A stretch of 64,000 bases of DNA. It comes from Capillidium heterosporum (Eukaryota; Entomophthoromycota; Entomophthoromycetes; Entomophthorales; Capillidiaceae). The translations under genes were made by a program, and so were the position numbers. The stretch's first letter is position 1. Each line of letters opens with the position of its first letter. The stretch covers positions 1,364,001-1,428,000 of the forward strand of contig WBMQ01000009.1 of assembly GCA_016630905.1 (NCBI GenBank). The letters run 5' to 3'. Below the pieces are notes generated by a model, which was not told where the DNA came from, made no database searches, and saw nothing but the letters and a program-made list of their open reading frames with translations. This document shows positions 1 through 12,201 of this stretch, piece after piece.

Positions 1-3000
1 TTTGAAGATCTCTTTATGGTTGTAGAAAAGTCCTGCGAAGAGAGCTCCGACGAACCCAACCCCTGTACTAACGTAGTGCTTTCCATACTGGAGCTCCTGC
101 TGATCCTTTCCCAAGAGATTGAGCCTGCCGAGGCTTTTGCACGTTTCTCATCCTTGTCTGAAATAGAGACCACCGTCAAATTCCCGCAGATCATTGAGGC
201 TTTCTCACAGGAACACAAGAAGCGGCTGACTTCACTATGTGTCAAGCTCCTCTGGACCAACTACGCGAAAACCGATGATAACTTTACGGTGATGATTCGA
301 ATCTTGGCCATTCTTACCCGCTACCCAGAGAACGTTGCCGTATTTTTCGAGGATGGTGGTGCTGAGACGTTGCTATCATCTCTAAAGGCGCACCCTCAGA
401 ACTTAAAGCACCAGAAGTTTGTTCAGCACCTTTTGACAAATTTGATTGAGTCCAGGGATGTCCTCCTGTTTGCTATGCGCCAGCAGATCAACACCAAGTT
501 CAACGACAACCGGATAATCCCTTACGACCTTGTCTCACTGATAAAACAAAACACCCACCTAGTATTTAGAAATGCTGATGTGTTTGTAGATGCCGTGCTC
601 CTGGAGATCAAAATTACCAAGTACGACTTTGACACCAACCTTCCCCGCTTTGCACCGCGTAAGAAATCAGACCCCATTCCCGATTACCTTGAGGAGGACA
701 ACCAGCGTGAAGGGGTACCGCCACTTGACGATATTGGTTTCAACGTACTGAGCCTCCTGATAAAGGAAGGTTTTGAACTTCAAGGAAATCGAAAGTACCA
801 TGCTGGCCGAAAACCTCAGCGAAGACTTTGTGTTTGGGTACCGATGCTTCATTCTAAATGTACTTTCAGAGCTTTTCCACTTCCACCCGTCATGCCGTAT
901 TAGCTTCCTGAGCTCCCGTAAAAATAAGGGTGGGCATGCAGTTCCACCTAACCTATCCCTCCCTTCACGCTCGCACTTCATCAACACCTTATTAGACAGC
1001 TACCTCCCATACGCTAGTCTGGAGCAGGATGCTTTCAAGTACGAGACTCTACGAGGTGCTCAGTCAACATTTGCACTTTATACGATATCAAGCCTCATGG
1101 TTGGCCATGCAGACCTGTACCTGGAATCCAATGGCATTGATTTGACGCCAACAAGGAAGTATGTCCTTGATTTAGTTTACACCTACTTTTCGGATACGTT
1201 GAATTTGCCTAGCAATCTTAAAAAGTACTGTAAGTTAATCGCGCTGTGCGACCTATGCTCGAATATGCTTCTTACTAAGCCGGTTGGTGCCCCCATATAC
1301 TACAAGGCTGACGAAAATGCTAATACGACCATTGCCAAAATGCTGTTCGATAAGAACTTCCCACATCTTCTGATTTCGCTTATGGAGTTTGTAGACGTCG
1401 AGTACCCTGCCATGATCCGTCTGTTGAACTCGGCTCTCCGTCCCTTGGATACCATGGCCAAGATTGCTATAAGAATTGGCCAAGAAGTTGAAAAGAACGA
1501 CGACGTCATACTTTCCGACATCCCAGTCTCCGAAAGTGAATCGGCCACCGAAGACCAAGCAGCCGAAGACTTCGTTAGGGGCTCCTACATCTCCGTTTTG
1601 ACTGAACCGGCGCAGCATCAAGAACCCGACACCAGTGAGGAAGAAATGGAAGTTGAAGATGTCGAGTTTTCATCGGAAAGCGCTGAAGAGTACGATGAAT
1701 TCGACCTTGAGGAAGAAGATGGCGACATTGGTGAAAGCGGCTCTGGGTATGACTCTGAAGATAATCTAGACGAGATGGACATCGATGAAATTATTCATGG
1801 TAGTGATGAAAATGAGGACGGTGAAGGTAGCGTGCATATCGAAACTGTATTTGACGACGAGCACTACGACGAAGATGAAGAGGATGAAGGTGATGACGAA
1901 GATGACGACGAGGATGAAGGTGAGGAGGGTGACGAGGAGCATGTTGATGCCATCATTGACGACCTAAACTCCAATATGGAAATGAACGAGTATAGCGCCA
2001 CCCCTGAAGAAAGCGAAGGTAACGACGAGGATCAGCAGATGGATGAAATTTTCCCAATTACAATCGACGATCCATTTAGAGATGAAGCCAATGGTATATT
2101 TGAGCGTGGCGATAACGAACCCTTCTACTCTGTCCTACCGACCCCTGCAGCACTTACCCAGCAACTTAATATGCTCCGAACATCATTTGCTGCACATAGA
2201 GCCAACCATAATCTTGCAAATGTAGGCGATGACGGGGTATCTTTCATGATTGAGAGTTCCAACGGACAGCTAATGCCAAACCGTAGACGTATACTGAGCG
2301 ACTTCTCTGGACATAATTTAATCTCTGCAGAGCGCGGTCTGAACTCCCCGGCCTTTAGCAGCATCTTCCCAGCTTTGGATTCGAATCGTGCTAACCGTCA
2401 GCAGGCCCAGCAGAATGCACTGGGCATGGCAGCCCAACGGATATTCATGCAGCTCATGTCCCACCACCCACCGACTACCGGACCTGGCCGCGAAAACACT
2501 ACCCTTGATGGTTTTGGCACTTCTGGCCGATCCAATGTACTGTACACAACCTTTGATCACATTCCTTCTGCTTTGAACGAGTTGGGATTGGAAAACGCCA
2601 TCGATGCCTCCCCCACTGCCTTTGTTAAGAACTTTAGGTCTCTCTCCATCAGCGACCGATGGAACTTTTTGGCTCAAGCCTCCTTTGGTCAGAAGATCCA
2701 AGGGATGTGTACGAAAATCATCTTCAAGATCTTGAACCTCCTCATTGAGGTTTACAAAAAAGCAAAGACCCCATCACAAACAGATACCCTAGCACCACTT
2801 GAAAAAGATACGCCTGCTGCTAATGAGTCTGGTAATGCTCCAAGATCCACAATCGATTCTCAAGTTTCAACCGTTGAACAAGTCGAGCCTGGAAATTCCA
2901 ACGTTGAACCCAACCCAGTACCACCGGCTGAAAGTGTAACTCAAACCTCGATGGAAAGTACCAACGAACCCGAAACCATAATGATCAACGGTACCATGGT

Positions 3001-6000
3001 AGATATATCGAACACAGGTATAGACCGAACCTTCCTCGAAGCTCTTCCCGACGACCTCCGACATGAGGTACTACTTCAGCACTTTTCGGAGAACAGGCCA
3101 TCTATTAACATCCCCGAAAACACAACTATTGGGGAGGAGTTCCTGAATGCCATCCCCGATGAGATTCGTGAAGAGGTTATCCGGTCCGAGCAGATTATTC
3201 TGAACAATCAAGCGCGTAACGAAGAGACTCAAGTAGAGCCATCGGAAAATCAGCCTAATGAACCACCCAATCCTTCGGCCACACGAGGTTCGGAAAGTGT
3301 TACTGCTGATGCCCCCACCCAGGAAGGTACTGACGCCAACCCCGAATCTCGAAGCAACTTTGGACTGTCGGTGATACTTGAACCAATGGCCCGAGAAGCC
3401 AGGGCTCACTCTGAACGACTTGTTGATATGCAAAGACTGTTCCGTCAAGAACTGCTACCTACAAACTTGAATGATGATCCAGATAACGCACAATCCAACA
3501 AGGAAGCACTCCAGCTGATCGACCGCCACGAGCTTTCCATCCTCATAAAACTACTCTTTGTCCCTCATACCCACGGTAGGTCCATGGCCATGAAGCTGCT
3601 GGTAAACCTCAGTGAGAACCCCAAGACTTGTTCCGATCTTATTAGTATGCTACTGTCGATCGTCCAAGATGACGTTAGCGACATCGTATCGTTGGAGAAG
3701 AGTTTCGCCAGCATGTCCATCCAAGCCAAGGGGTCTTACTCGCCCAAGACCTCCAAGCTGCAGTTCCGCGTAACCATCCCTAACTTGATCACCTTACGTT
3801 GCTTCGAAATGATAAACCACTTGATCGCAGCCAACTCGGCTTCCGTAAAGCACTTCCTCAAGAATATCGAGAGCTTTGGCAGTAAGAAACCGGCCAAACG
3901 ACTCAAGGGCAAAGAGAAGGATACTCATCCCAAGTATCCCATCAACATATTGATTTCGTTGCTCGAACGACCCCGGTACCTGGAGGATGTCAGCTTGATG
4001 GATCACGTCATGAAGCTGCTGTCCATAACCACCAAGAAATTGGCTGCTCAGATCCTCCACGCCCAAAATAACGAGCAAAGTTCCAACACCGCGGCACTCG
4101 AAAATATAGCTGAAGGGGCTCCGACCGAAGAAGCGGTTGAGAATACCGAGAACCCTGAGGTGCATGACCCTTCGAGCTCCAAATCAGCCAAAACCCCCCC
4201 GATCACCGACAACAGCTACAAGACAATCATCAACATCCTGACCTCCGAGAAGTGCTCAACCAAGACCTTCCAGCATACGTTGGTTACCATCCAGCAGCTT
4301 TCGGTAACTCCAAAAGCTGAGTCCATCTTTACAGCTGAGTTGATTGAGCGCTCCAAGAAGCTGGCTGATTCCATCTTGCAAGACCTCTCCAAGGCCTATT
4401 CCCTGCTGGAGCAGAATGCCCAGGACGACGTCCAGAACATGATTTTGGCCCGGTTCTCGCAGCCTTCTTCGGAACAGACCAAGTTCCTCCGGCTGTTGAA
4501 GACCCTCGACTTCATGTACATCCGTAAGGAGAATGCTTACCGTAAGAGCAAGAAGCTGGGCCACAAGCATGCCGCTAAATTGTACAGGGACAAGGGTGCA
4601 CCTTTGTTCTACAAGGACCTGCACGACCTCGACCTGTGGAATCATCTGAGCAACGTACTGGGCGAGATCCAAGACCACATCGAACTTTTGAGCATTGCCA
4701 CCGTCCTTCTGCCTCTCATTGAAGCCTTCATGGTCATCTGCAAGCACAGCTGTGATAGTATCAATAAGCCCAGTTCAAGCGACCTTAAGAAAGATGACGG
4801 CATCGAGAGCTCCCTGTTCTTCCAGTTCACCGAACGCCACCGCAAGCTTCTGAACACCATTATCCGAGACAACCCGTCACTGATGAGCGGTACCTTCTCA
4901 CTGCTTATTAAGAACCACAAGGTGCTAGATTTCGACAACAAGCGCAATTACTTCCACCAAGAGCTGCACAAACGCAACTCAGAGCGCGACTACAGCTCCA
5001 CGATCCAAGTCAACGTCCGCCGCAACTACGTGTTTGAAGATTCATTTAGGCAGTTCCAGGGCCGTAGTGGTGATGAGATCAAATACGCCAAGCTCAACGT
5101 CAAATTCGCCGACGAGGAAGGTGTTGATGCCGGCGGTCTGACCCGTGAATGGTTCTCTGTCCTGTCACGACAGATGTTCGACCCCAACAACGCACTGTTC
5201 TTGAGCTCAGCCGTCGATAGGGTAACTTACCAACCTAATAGGCTGTCGTCCATCAATCCCGACCACCTCCAGTTCTTCAAGTTCGTAGGCCGTGTCATTG
5301 GCAAAGCGATCTACGACGTCAACCTGTTGGATGCCTACTTCACTCGCGCCTTCTACAAGCACATCTTGGGCCGCTCCGTAGATCTCAAGGATTTGGAAGC
5401 TACCGACCCCACCTACTTTAACAGTCTGAACTGGATGCTAAACAACGACATCACCAACGTCATTGACCTCACCTTTTCTGTTGAGATCGATGACTTTGGC
5501 GTCAGCACCGTCCACGACCTGATCCCCAACGGCCGCGACATCCCAGTTACTGAAGCGAACAAGGTCGAGTACGTCAATTTGGTCGTGCAGCAGAAACTGT
5601 ACTTGGCCATTAAAGAGCAAACTGACAGCTTCCTCAAAGGATTCCATGAGATTGTACCCGAGAAACTCATTGGTATTTTCGACGAACAGGAGTTGGAGCT
5701 GCTCATATCCGGCCTCCCCGACATTGATATCGACGATTGGCGCAACAACACTGTTTACAACGGGTTCACCGCCTCCAGCCCCCAGATATTGTGGTTCTGG
5801 CGTGCCGTCCGTGCTATGGACCCTGAGCATAAGGCTAAGCTGCTGCAGTTTGTAACCGGGACTTCCAAAGTTCCTTTAGATGGATTTTCCAGTCTGCAAG
5901 GGTCGACCGGCGTGCAAAAGTTCCAGATCCATAAGGATTACTCCAGTACTTCACGACTACCTACGTCTCATACCTGGTAACTATTTTTATCTTTATTGGT

Positions 6001-6131
6001 TACTGATATTTTCATTTTTACTTTTTAGCTTCAACCAGCTGGATCTACCGGCCTACGACAGCTACGAAGAGTTGCGCAAACAGATCCAGCTTGCTATACA
6101 CGAAGGTTCTACCGGTTTTGGATTCAGTTAA
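1..6131 (+). CDS. HUWE1/Tom1-family HECT E3 ubiquitin ligase, 5' partial
   Basis: Giant E3 ligase that takes ubiquitin from an E2 onto a HECT cysteine and passes it to substrates. The reading frame is already open at base 1, so the N-terminus is outside the window. In order: helical ARM-like regions (1-1600), a very acidic Asp/Glu tract (about 1620-2020), two ubiquitin-binding-like motifs [13 protein letters not shown] and [13 protein letters not shown] (about 3030-3185), and the C-terminal HECT domain (about 4930-6131) with the FNQLDLPAY segment and a GFGFS end. An intron at 5977-6028 (52 nt) splits the catalytic cysteine codon: TG before, C after, giving THTCFNQLDLP. An apparent +1 frame change is needed between 763 and 790, where the N-terminal frame ([11 protein letters not shown]) must join the main frame ([11 protein letters not shown]). 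This may be a base error. The family call is confident; the ortholog name (Tom1, Ptr1, HUWE1) is not pressed. Confidence 0.93.
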
Positions 6132-6678
6132 TGGTTTGGCTTGAAGTTTCACTTTACCTTTCTTTTCTTTACTACTTTAGAAGTTCATAAGGAACTTGCA
6201 ATAAATTATAAAGCTTTACGTTTTTTCTATAGCTTATTTTTATAAAGTTGGTGGAGTGCTATCAACTTTATTAGTGAGAATTTGGACCAGCTTCTTGTTC
6301 CTTTATTATTCAACAAGTATAGTACCTCATATGGACAACTAATCACTTGGATCAGTATATTTTTGAAGCAGGTTAAAGGCGGATATCAATCTTTAAAATG
6401 CTTCATTTGGACAGCATTACTTTTTATCAAAGATGTATGGGAACCTGCTCTATCGTTTTAAAGGATATACGGCACCTCAATATACCATGCCTTTATTAAA
6501 ACGATGCATCTTAAAATTCTCGTCAAGCTATGCTACATAGTAGTGGAGCTATAAACGTGTAAACAATAAAGAATCACATTCACATAATTATATTGGAAAC
6601 TACGTACAATACCTATATATATTAAAAATGATAGTAGGTAAACAAATAAAACAACGCACATGTCTAAACTAAATTTTA
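6132..6678. other. Intergenic, convergent 3' ends
   Basis: AT-rich gap between the HECT ligase (+) and the MAPEG gene (-). It holds AATAAA-like motifs near 6199 and 6563 that could serve as poly(A) signals. I see no gene in it. Confidence 0.6.
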
Positions 6679-7256
6679 TTACAAGAAGCCTAGCATGGTT
6701 AGACCAGAGTAGATGGTGGCGCCGAACATAGCAACTAGACTAAGATCAATAAGAATAACACCAGCTAGACGACCGTTGGGGCCTTTGCTGACATAGCCAT
6801 GGTAGTACAACTGACGACCAACCTGGAAATAAAGTTAAAATGGGCACGGAAATAAAAAAAGTACTATGTAGACGGCACCAGAAGCTGCGGCAAAGGTAGG
6901 CATAGTGATAGCGGTGGAAAGTAACAAAGCCTGGGAAACACCAATTTGTTCAGTGTAGTTGCGGTGGGCTCTTTGGGCGTTATGGAACTCCTCCCACTGC
7001 TGATCGGTCAACTTCTTGCTGAAACGACCATCTCCAGAGTCGGGGTACTTTTTCAAAATGTTATTACATGGATTTGTAGATGGGTGCTTACTTTTAAGTC
7101 GAACTTTTTGCGTAAGGAGCCCATAGCAACGGAGCTTAGAACGCACTGGAGGGACATAACGGCTGAAGCGATGAGGACCTATAAATGGGCTTAGTTGAAT
7201 TGTTGGTGCCTGGAATTTACGTAGCCGTGTTCAGGTAGTAATGTAATTGCGGTCAT
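6679..7256 (-). CDS. MAPEG-family microsomal glutathione S-transferase (MGST3-like)
   Basis: Small integral membrane enzyme of the MAPEG family; members conjugate glutathione to lipid hydroperoxides or electrophiles in ER or mitochondrial membranes. Four exons (7221-7256, 7092-7178, 6865-7047, 6679-6822) separated by 42-44 nt phase-0 introns give 149 aa, close to the roughly 150 aa usual for MGST3. The family signature is visible as EEFHNAQRAHRNYTEQIGVSQA, the counterpart of FNCxQRAHxNxxE, and there is a later GRQLYYHGYVSKGPNGRLAG segment. Hydrophobic helices sit at the N-terminus, after the signature and at the C-terminus (LIDLSLVAMFGATIYSGLTM), giving the expected four-helix membrane layout. 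The start is the only ATG that opens into the first helix. The gene is convergent with the HECT gene. Substrate choice cannot be read from sequence. Confidence 0.85.
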
Positions 7257-7913
7257 CTTTTTATTAAAGTTGAGTTGAGTTCACTTTTCTTGGTGTTTGA
7301 TTTTCAAAAGATCTAATCTCAATTAGTGCCTTTTATACTGTTGGTTACATCACTTTCTTTGTTTTCGGAGTAAGGTTGGCATGTAGCCGAAATTTAATCC
7401 CGACTTGACAACTTTAACCTCCGACAATTGGAATGCTCGGATTTTGAAATGAAAAATCTCCAATTTGGGAATTGTTGATTTAGGCTAAAGTCTAATAAGG
7501 TATGATCGAGAGATGAGCTTGAGTATTTACTTTGAAAATGATAGATGTATATTTGGGATTGGTGGTTTTGAATAGTTGGCCCATCCCGGATTCAATTTAC
7601 TGCTATTTCTTTATATAGTGTTATAAGTTTGCTCAAGTGTTGTGTCGAGTTGGCTTTATTGATGAGGTGTAGGTATGGGTTTTGGAAACCCTATATATAA
7701 GCTTTAGTTTTAGCCCAACTTTGGTCTTGGAACTGAGTTGAAATCCAGGATATTTGGTTTTAGACTGTAACATATGATAAAGTGTGAATGGTATTTATCA
7801 AATAGCACCTTTTATTAAACAAGGTTATAAATATTTTCTACAAGCCATTAAAACTAAACCATAGAATATAAATTTACACTCAGGATGGGTAGCTTTTCAA
7901 TATCTTGCTTATT
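7257..7913. promoter_or_regulatory. Intergenic: MAPEG upstream region and 3' end of the ARM-repeat gene
   Basis: About 650 bases between two minus-strand genes. It should contain the MAPEG promoter (just above 7256) and the terminator of the next gene. No clear TATA box or other element stands out. Confidence 0.35.
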
Positions 7914-10469
7914 TTATTTTAAAAGTTGGATAGCAACAGCAACCTTATCCAATAAATCCTTACTTAACTCATCATTTTGGCTATCTTCTAGGTTCGACTC
8001 TTTCAAATGTTCAAGTACTTGGGCAAGTTTAGGTTTCAACTTGAGGGTCAGCTTCGCCACATCACCTACAAAAATTGCTAAGTTACATTAAAAAAGAGAA
8101 AGTTACCTTGAGCTGGGGCTTTGGAAATTAAATTGATGAGCATGGTGATGGTGTTGAGCTTGACAGGGGATAGGGTACTTGGTGGGATCATCGGCATTGA
8201 GGATGGCGATGATCGACTGTGCAAAGTTTGAAGATTTTTCAGATTGTTCATCCTCCTCAACTTCATCTTGTAGTAGGAGTTGGTAGACTGGCTTCAGTAA
8301 TACTATTTTCAAAGGTTATACAGACGATAAATTGAATGGATGGTACCTGAGTTATCGTTGGTTGAATTGCCAATGACTAGCGCCAAAGCTACAATGGCTT
8401 CACTTTGCAGTAATGGATAGTCCTTCTGACCTACCATCTTTACCACCAGATCCAGGACGTCAAATTCGACCAATAAATCGTAGAATCTACCTTAGTGCAA
8501 AAGTCAGCCAACTGATAAGTATAAATTTCAAGTTACATACTTAGTAGATCAGAGTCGTTGTAGACGTGGCGTACGATGTTGGCGATTGCCCTCGTGGATT
8601 CAGCTTTGACATGTACGTCGTCACTCTTCCTACTTACACGTACTAATTTGGATAACGGTAGCACTTTTATCTCAACATCAGTTTCAGTTTCAGTACATGC
8701 ATGTACGACGTTGGAAGCTAATGTAGGAAATGAGCAACCGCTTTGACAAAAAAGTTACCATGCTTGGCAGTCAAAATCTTCAAGGTACCAGCAACCTGCT
8801 GCTGTAGCGGTGGTGCTGTATCGTGATCCAGTAAAGGTGCAACTAGTTCAATAAAACCCAACTTGCCAATGAGTTCTCGGTGGGCCACTGCATTGTATTA
8901 ATAAAAGAAATACTATTTCAAAGTTACTAGGTAAGGATAGGTTTTTAAGTAGGCCTACCAGCCCATGCTTGACTGCCAAAACATCGGTTAAAGTCAGGGT
9001 ACGACTTATTACCGGCAGTATCTCGTAACGTTGGACGAGCTGAACACAGTTGGTTTCTAGATGAAAATATGAGTTTATAGATAATAAAAGAGTAAGTACC
9101 GGTTCGAGCCAAGTTACCCAGCATGAGAGCAGCACAGCTGACCAATCTACGGTCTGTGGATTGCAACCAGTTGAGGGCCAAGTGGACGAAAGGCACATCT
9201 TCGAATAGTTTCAAGTTGGTATCTACAGGGAGTTTTAGATTGGTTAAAGAGTAGTTTAAAAGTTACCGTTGGAGGTAATGAGGACTATCGAGCGTTCCAA
9301 GACGGTAACTACCGATAACCATTCTTTAGCATCTGGTTCTTTGGGATCGATGCCATCCAAATTTGTAGAGGTTTGTTGGTAAAATATTAGCAGTGGCGAA
9401 AGCAATGAATTGTCGACAATTTGAGCTTGGTACAATTCTGCCAAATAATAAATTTAAAAATTAATGTCTTTCTAAATGTACCGTTCTCCGTCAAAGCCAA
9501 CTCTAAAAATTCTACGACGTATTCCAGGTTTTCCAGCTTGAAGTTGGTATCCGATTCCAGGTAAAAGTTCAATAAGTTAACTAGGATGGATATGGTATTA
9601 AAGGATGGGAATGTTGCTTTCTGGCCCTGAGCTACAATTTAAAAAAATTAATCTCTAAATTAACTTTTGAAGCAAAGTACCTGTATCCAGAAGGTTAGAT
9701 AGTAATCTCAGCGCCAAGTATATGGTAGAGTCGTCGGTATCTATAATATTAGTAGTTGATAGGCTTTTGGAGAATATAGTCGTTAAACCATCTAATTCGA
9801 CAAGCTTATTGACGGTTTCCACTAGATTTGAGTTAGCTAATTTTTATCTACATCTAAAAGTACTCACCGTGTTTCATGGAGGTATTTAGTAGGAAGCCGG
9901 TCGTCACTTTTATAGCTTGAAGCTCTGTTGTTTTGGCCAGAATATCCAATACGAACTTGGTAGTTCCTGAATGGAGCACTTGTTCTCTTACATTATCTAA
10001 ATAAGGGTTATATTTGAGATAAATAAAACTTAAAGCTTACCATCATCGATAACTAAATTTCCAATACTCCTTACCAACTGTATATGTAACTCTTGGTGGA
10101 TAGTTGGGTTGGTAAGTAGCACTTGACTTAAAATTGGGAGTAGGTTGGGAGCTTGAGTTTTAATTTTGGCTCGTACTGGCTCTACCCATTTAAATTAAAA
10201 ACTATTAATTTGAAAATAAATTACCGTAGCGAGCATAGTGAGCTACACTTTTTACACTTGAACAAAAGTCGGCAGAGTTGTAGTCGGCATCTTTAGTTTC
10301 GATAATGGCTTTGACCTTTGGAAAGTTGAGGTCAAAGTGTATTTCCACTTCTTCTTCAGCTAATTTTGAGGTTTGGTGTGAGTTATATATATTGTTGTTT
10401 TTAATATATTTTACCTGTCAAATTGGTAAGTTGGGCTAGCTGTTGTTCGATGTCTCCGTCTTCAACCAT
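7914..10469 (-). CDS. SmgGDS/RAP1GDS1-like armadillo-repeat protein
   Basis: Predicted ARM-repeat protein of the RAP1GDS1 (SmgGDS) type, which in animals binds and unloads prenylated small GTPases. Fourteen exons with 13 short introns can be traced from ATG at 10469 (MVEDGDIEQQLAQLTNL) to TAA at 7914 (end AIQLLK), about 620-640 aa versus about 607 in human. Repeats show typical ARM lines such as LVSCAALMLGNLART, LIGKLGFIELVAPLLDHD and SEAIVALALVIGNSTNDNS. Most exons encode roughly 35-55 residues, near one ARM repeat each, and every intron is phase 1. Between about 8165 and 8190 a +1 frame change is required: the frame ending NADDPTK must join the frame PVKLNTITMLINLISK, which splices correctly into the last exon. 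A run of four C lies there, so a base error is possible. Family assignment rests on repeat pattern and architecture, not on a unique motif. Confidence 0.6.
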
Positions 10470-10621
10470 TGGTTTCCTGTTGCTATGAAGGTTGTTTACG
10501 ATCCAAAGAATATTGCTTCAAGTTTACATTTTGGAACGAATAATTTGTCCAAGTTTCGTCATAACCTTCACCAAACAAATTTGAGAAAATCAACTTGGGA
10601 TTTTACTGTTGCAGAGTGAAG
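10470..10621. promoter_or_regulatory. Shared divergent promoter
   Basis: Only 152 bases separate the start codons of the SmgGDS-like gene (-) and the HP1 gene (+), so both must initiate here. A polypyrimidine-like stretch ending TTGCAG lies just before the HP1 ATG and could also be a 5'UTR splice acceptor. Confidence 0.5.
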
Positions 10622-11299
10622 ATGGAAACAACCAAATACGAAGTTGAGGATTTAAATGCAGGCGAAAACAGTACCGATTCTGACGATGACTTGGCGCCCA
10701 ACGAATTCAAAGTTGAACATATAGTTGACCACAGATACACACCAGTAAGTAAGCGCAACCCTCTATCTTTTCAAAACTCACTTTTACAAGCGCGGGGTGC
10801 AGTATTTGATAAAATGGGTTGGCTACCCTCATGAAGAGAACACTTGGCAGGTTACTCAGGACTTGTAACCTATTTTTTAACTTCATATCTTTATTTTTTA
10901 TTTTCAATAGAAGTTGCCCCGAGATATTGAAAGCTTACTGGAGGCATAAAGATATGCAACTTAAAGAGGACTCGCAAACAAAGCCTTACAATTTGATGGA
11001 ATGTCACTTTTCGGACTATGTACCTGATTCAAATCTTGAATCTTGGGATGAGTTACTTAGCAATGTGGAAACCTGTACGAAAAATGAGCGAGATGAGATT
11101 GTGTTTGTACTGCGATGGTAAAACCTTCATTATACCTTAGTTTATATTAAATCTATAGGCAAAATGGAGCTGTGACTTGCCATCTTTCGGAAGATATTCG
11201 ATTAAAGTGCCCCAAGACGGTAATATTTTTGAAAGGACAAGTTTAATTATGGACTAGATTATTAAGTTCTATGAGTCGATCATACTATTCAAGGAATAG
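10622..11299 (+). CDS. Heterochromatin protein 1 (HP1/Swi6-like): chromodomain plus chromo shadow domain
   Basis: Small chromatin reader that binds methylated histone H3K9 and dimerises to build heterochromatin. Five exons (10622-10744, 10791-10864, 10911-11117, 11159-11219, 11258-11299) with 38-46 nt introns give 168 aa. The N-terminus is acidic (DSDDDLAP). The chromodomain spans residues about 29-75: FKVEHIVDHRYTP, then YLIKWVGYPHEENTW after intron 1, then CPEILKAYW. The aromatic cage is present as F, W (in IKW) and Y (in VGY). The chromo shadow domain is at the C-terminus: EIVFVLRWQNG, LKCPKT, IIKFYESIILF. Length fits compact fungal HP1. Correct splicing of all four introns through both domains makes the model strong. 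It is adjacent to an AT-rich block full of decayed repeats, the chromatin such a protein would bind, but this proximity may be chance. Confidence 0.9.
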
Positions 11300-12201
11300 A
11301 ATTAAGTAGCTTGGACAGATTTCCTGGATTTTGGATTTGGTACTTGAGCATGCAATGTAGGCTTTAGGTTATTTTCTACATACTAAAGTGCTGTTTTTGC
11401 TGCACCACTTTAGGGTGCTATTTATCTGACCTGCTTGTTGCACTAGGCATCGTATCTCCCACGTTGAAATGAAATGTAAGTAACGATAAAATGTTGATAT
11501 ATTATCTATTATAATAGCATCTATTAAAAAGTATGGACTTATATTAGAACAATAAAGTTGATGTGTGAGTTGAGATTATGAAACTCAGAAAAATATCAAT
11601 AGTTTTGGTTTTAAAGTTTATTGTATGGCTGTACTTATCAATGAACTTTTCACCTTTGCTTTGATTGAAAATCCAACTTTACTGTTAATGAAATTTCAAT
11701 GTTAAGATAAATAGACGATAAAGTCAAATTTATGATATTTTAATTATAGAGTGGTAGATACTGATGGTGGGGCGCCATCGAATATTTTACGTCTTTGGCA
11801 ATTTTATGGATATCCAACTAACCAAACCCTTTATAGAAAAGCAACATCGATCCTTATATAGTTTTTAACCTGTACGACTAGGTCTCGAAATAGGTTATAT
11901 ATAAATCTATTCACTTACACCTATCCCACGAAACCTTTAATCAACCCAGCCTCCAGATTTTGGCAAGTACCCTTCACATTTCACTTATGATTCATATGTC
12001 TACGAGCGGCACGTCAGCTCCTAATATCAGGAATATGCAAACCTAAAAATTACTTCAAGATTAAAGCTATAAGTAATAAATTTTAGCGCTATTCTATGTT
12101 TAAATAGTGAGCCCATATACTAAGCTTTTGAACAGCACCAGCTTAAAGACACATCTCTGTTTTTAGGAAACCTTTGTATTATAATAAGTCTACATCTTAC
12201 T
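11300..12201. other. Intergenic, no gene seen
   Basis: AT-rich gap of about 900 bases between the HP1 gene (+) and the first lipase (-), convergent. I see no open frame with coding character and no structured repeat. Confidence 0.5.

Noticed and set aside
795-819. A 25-nt gt...ag stretch that would repair the HECT frame as an intron
   Set aside because: Shorter than any credible intron here (minimum 36 nt) and would remove residues that look conserved.
1253-5830. Many minus-strand open frames of 80-160 codons opposite the HECT gene
   Set aside because: They are shadows of a conserved coding strand with strong codon structure.
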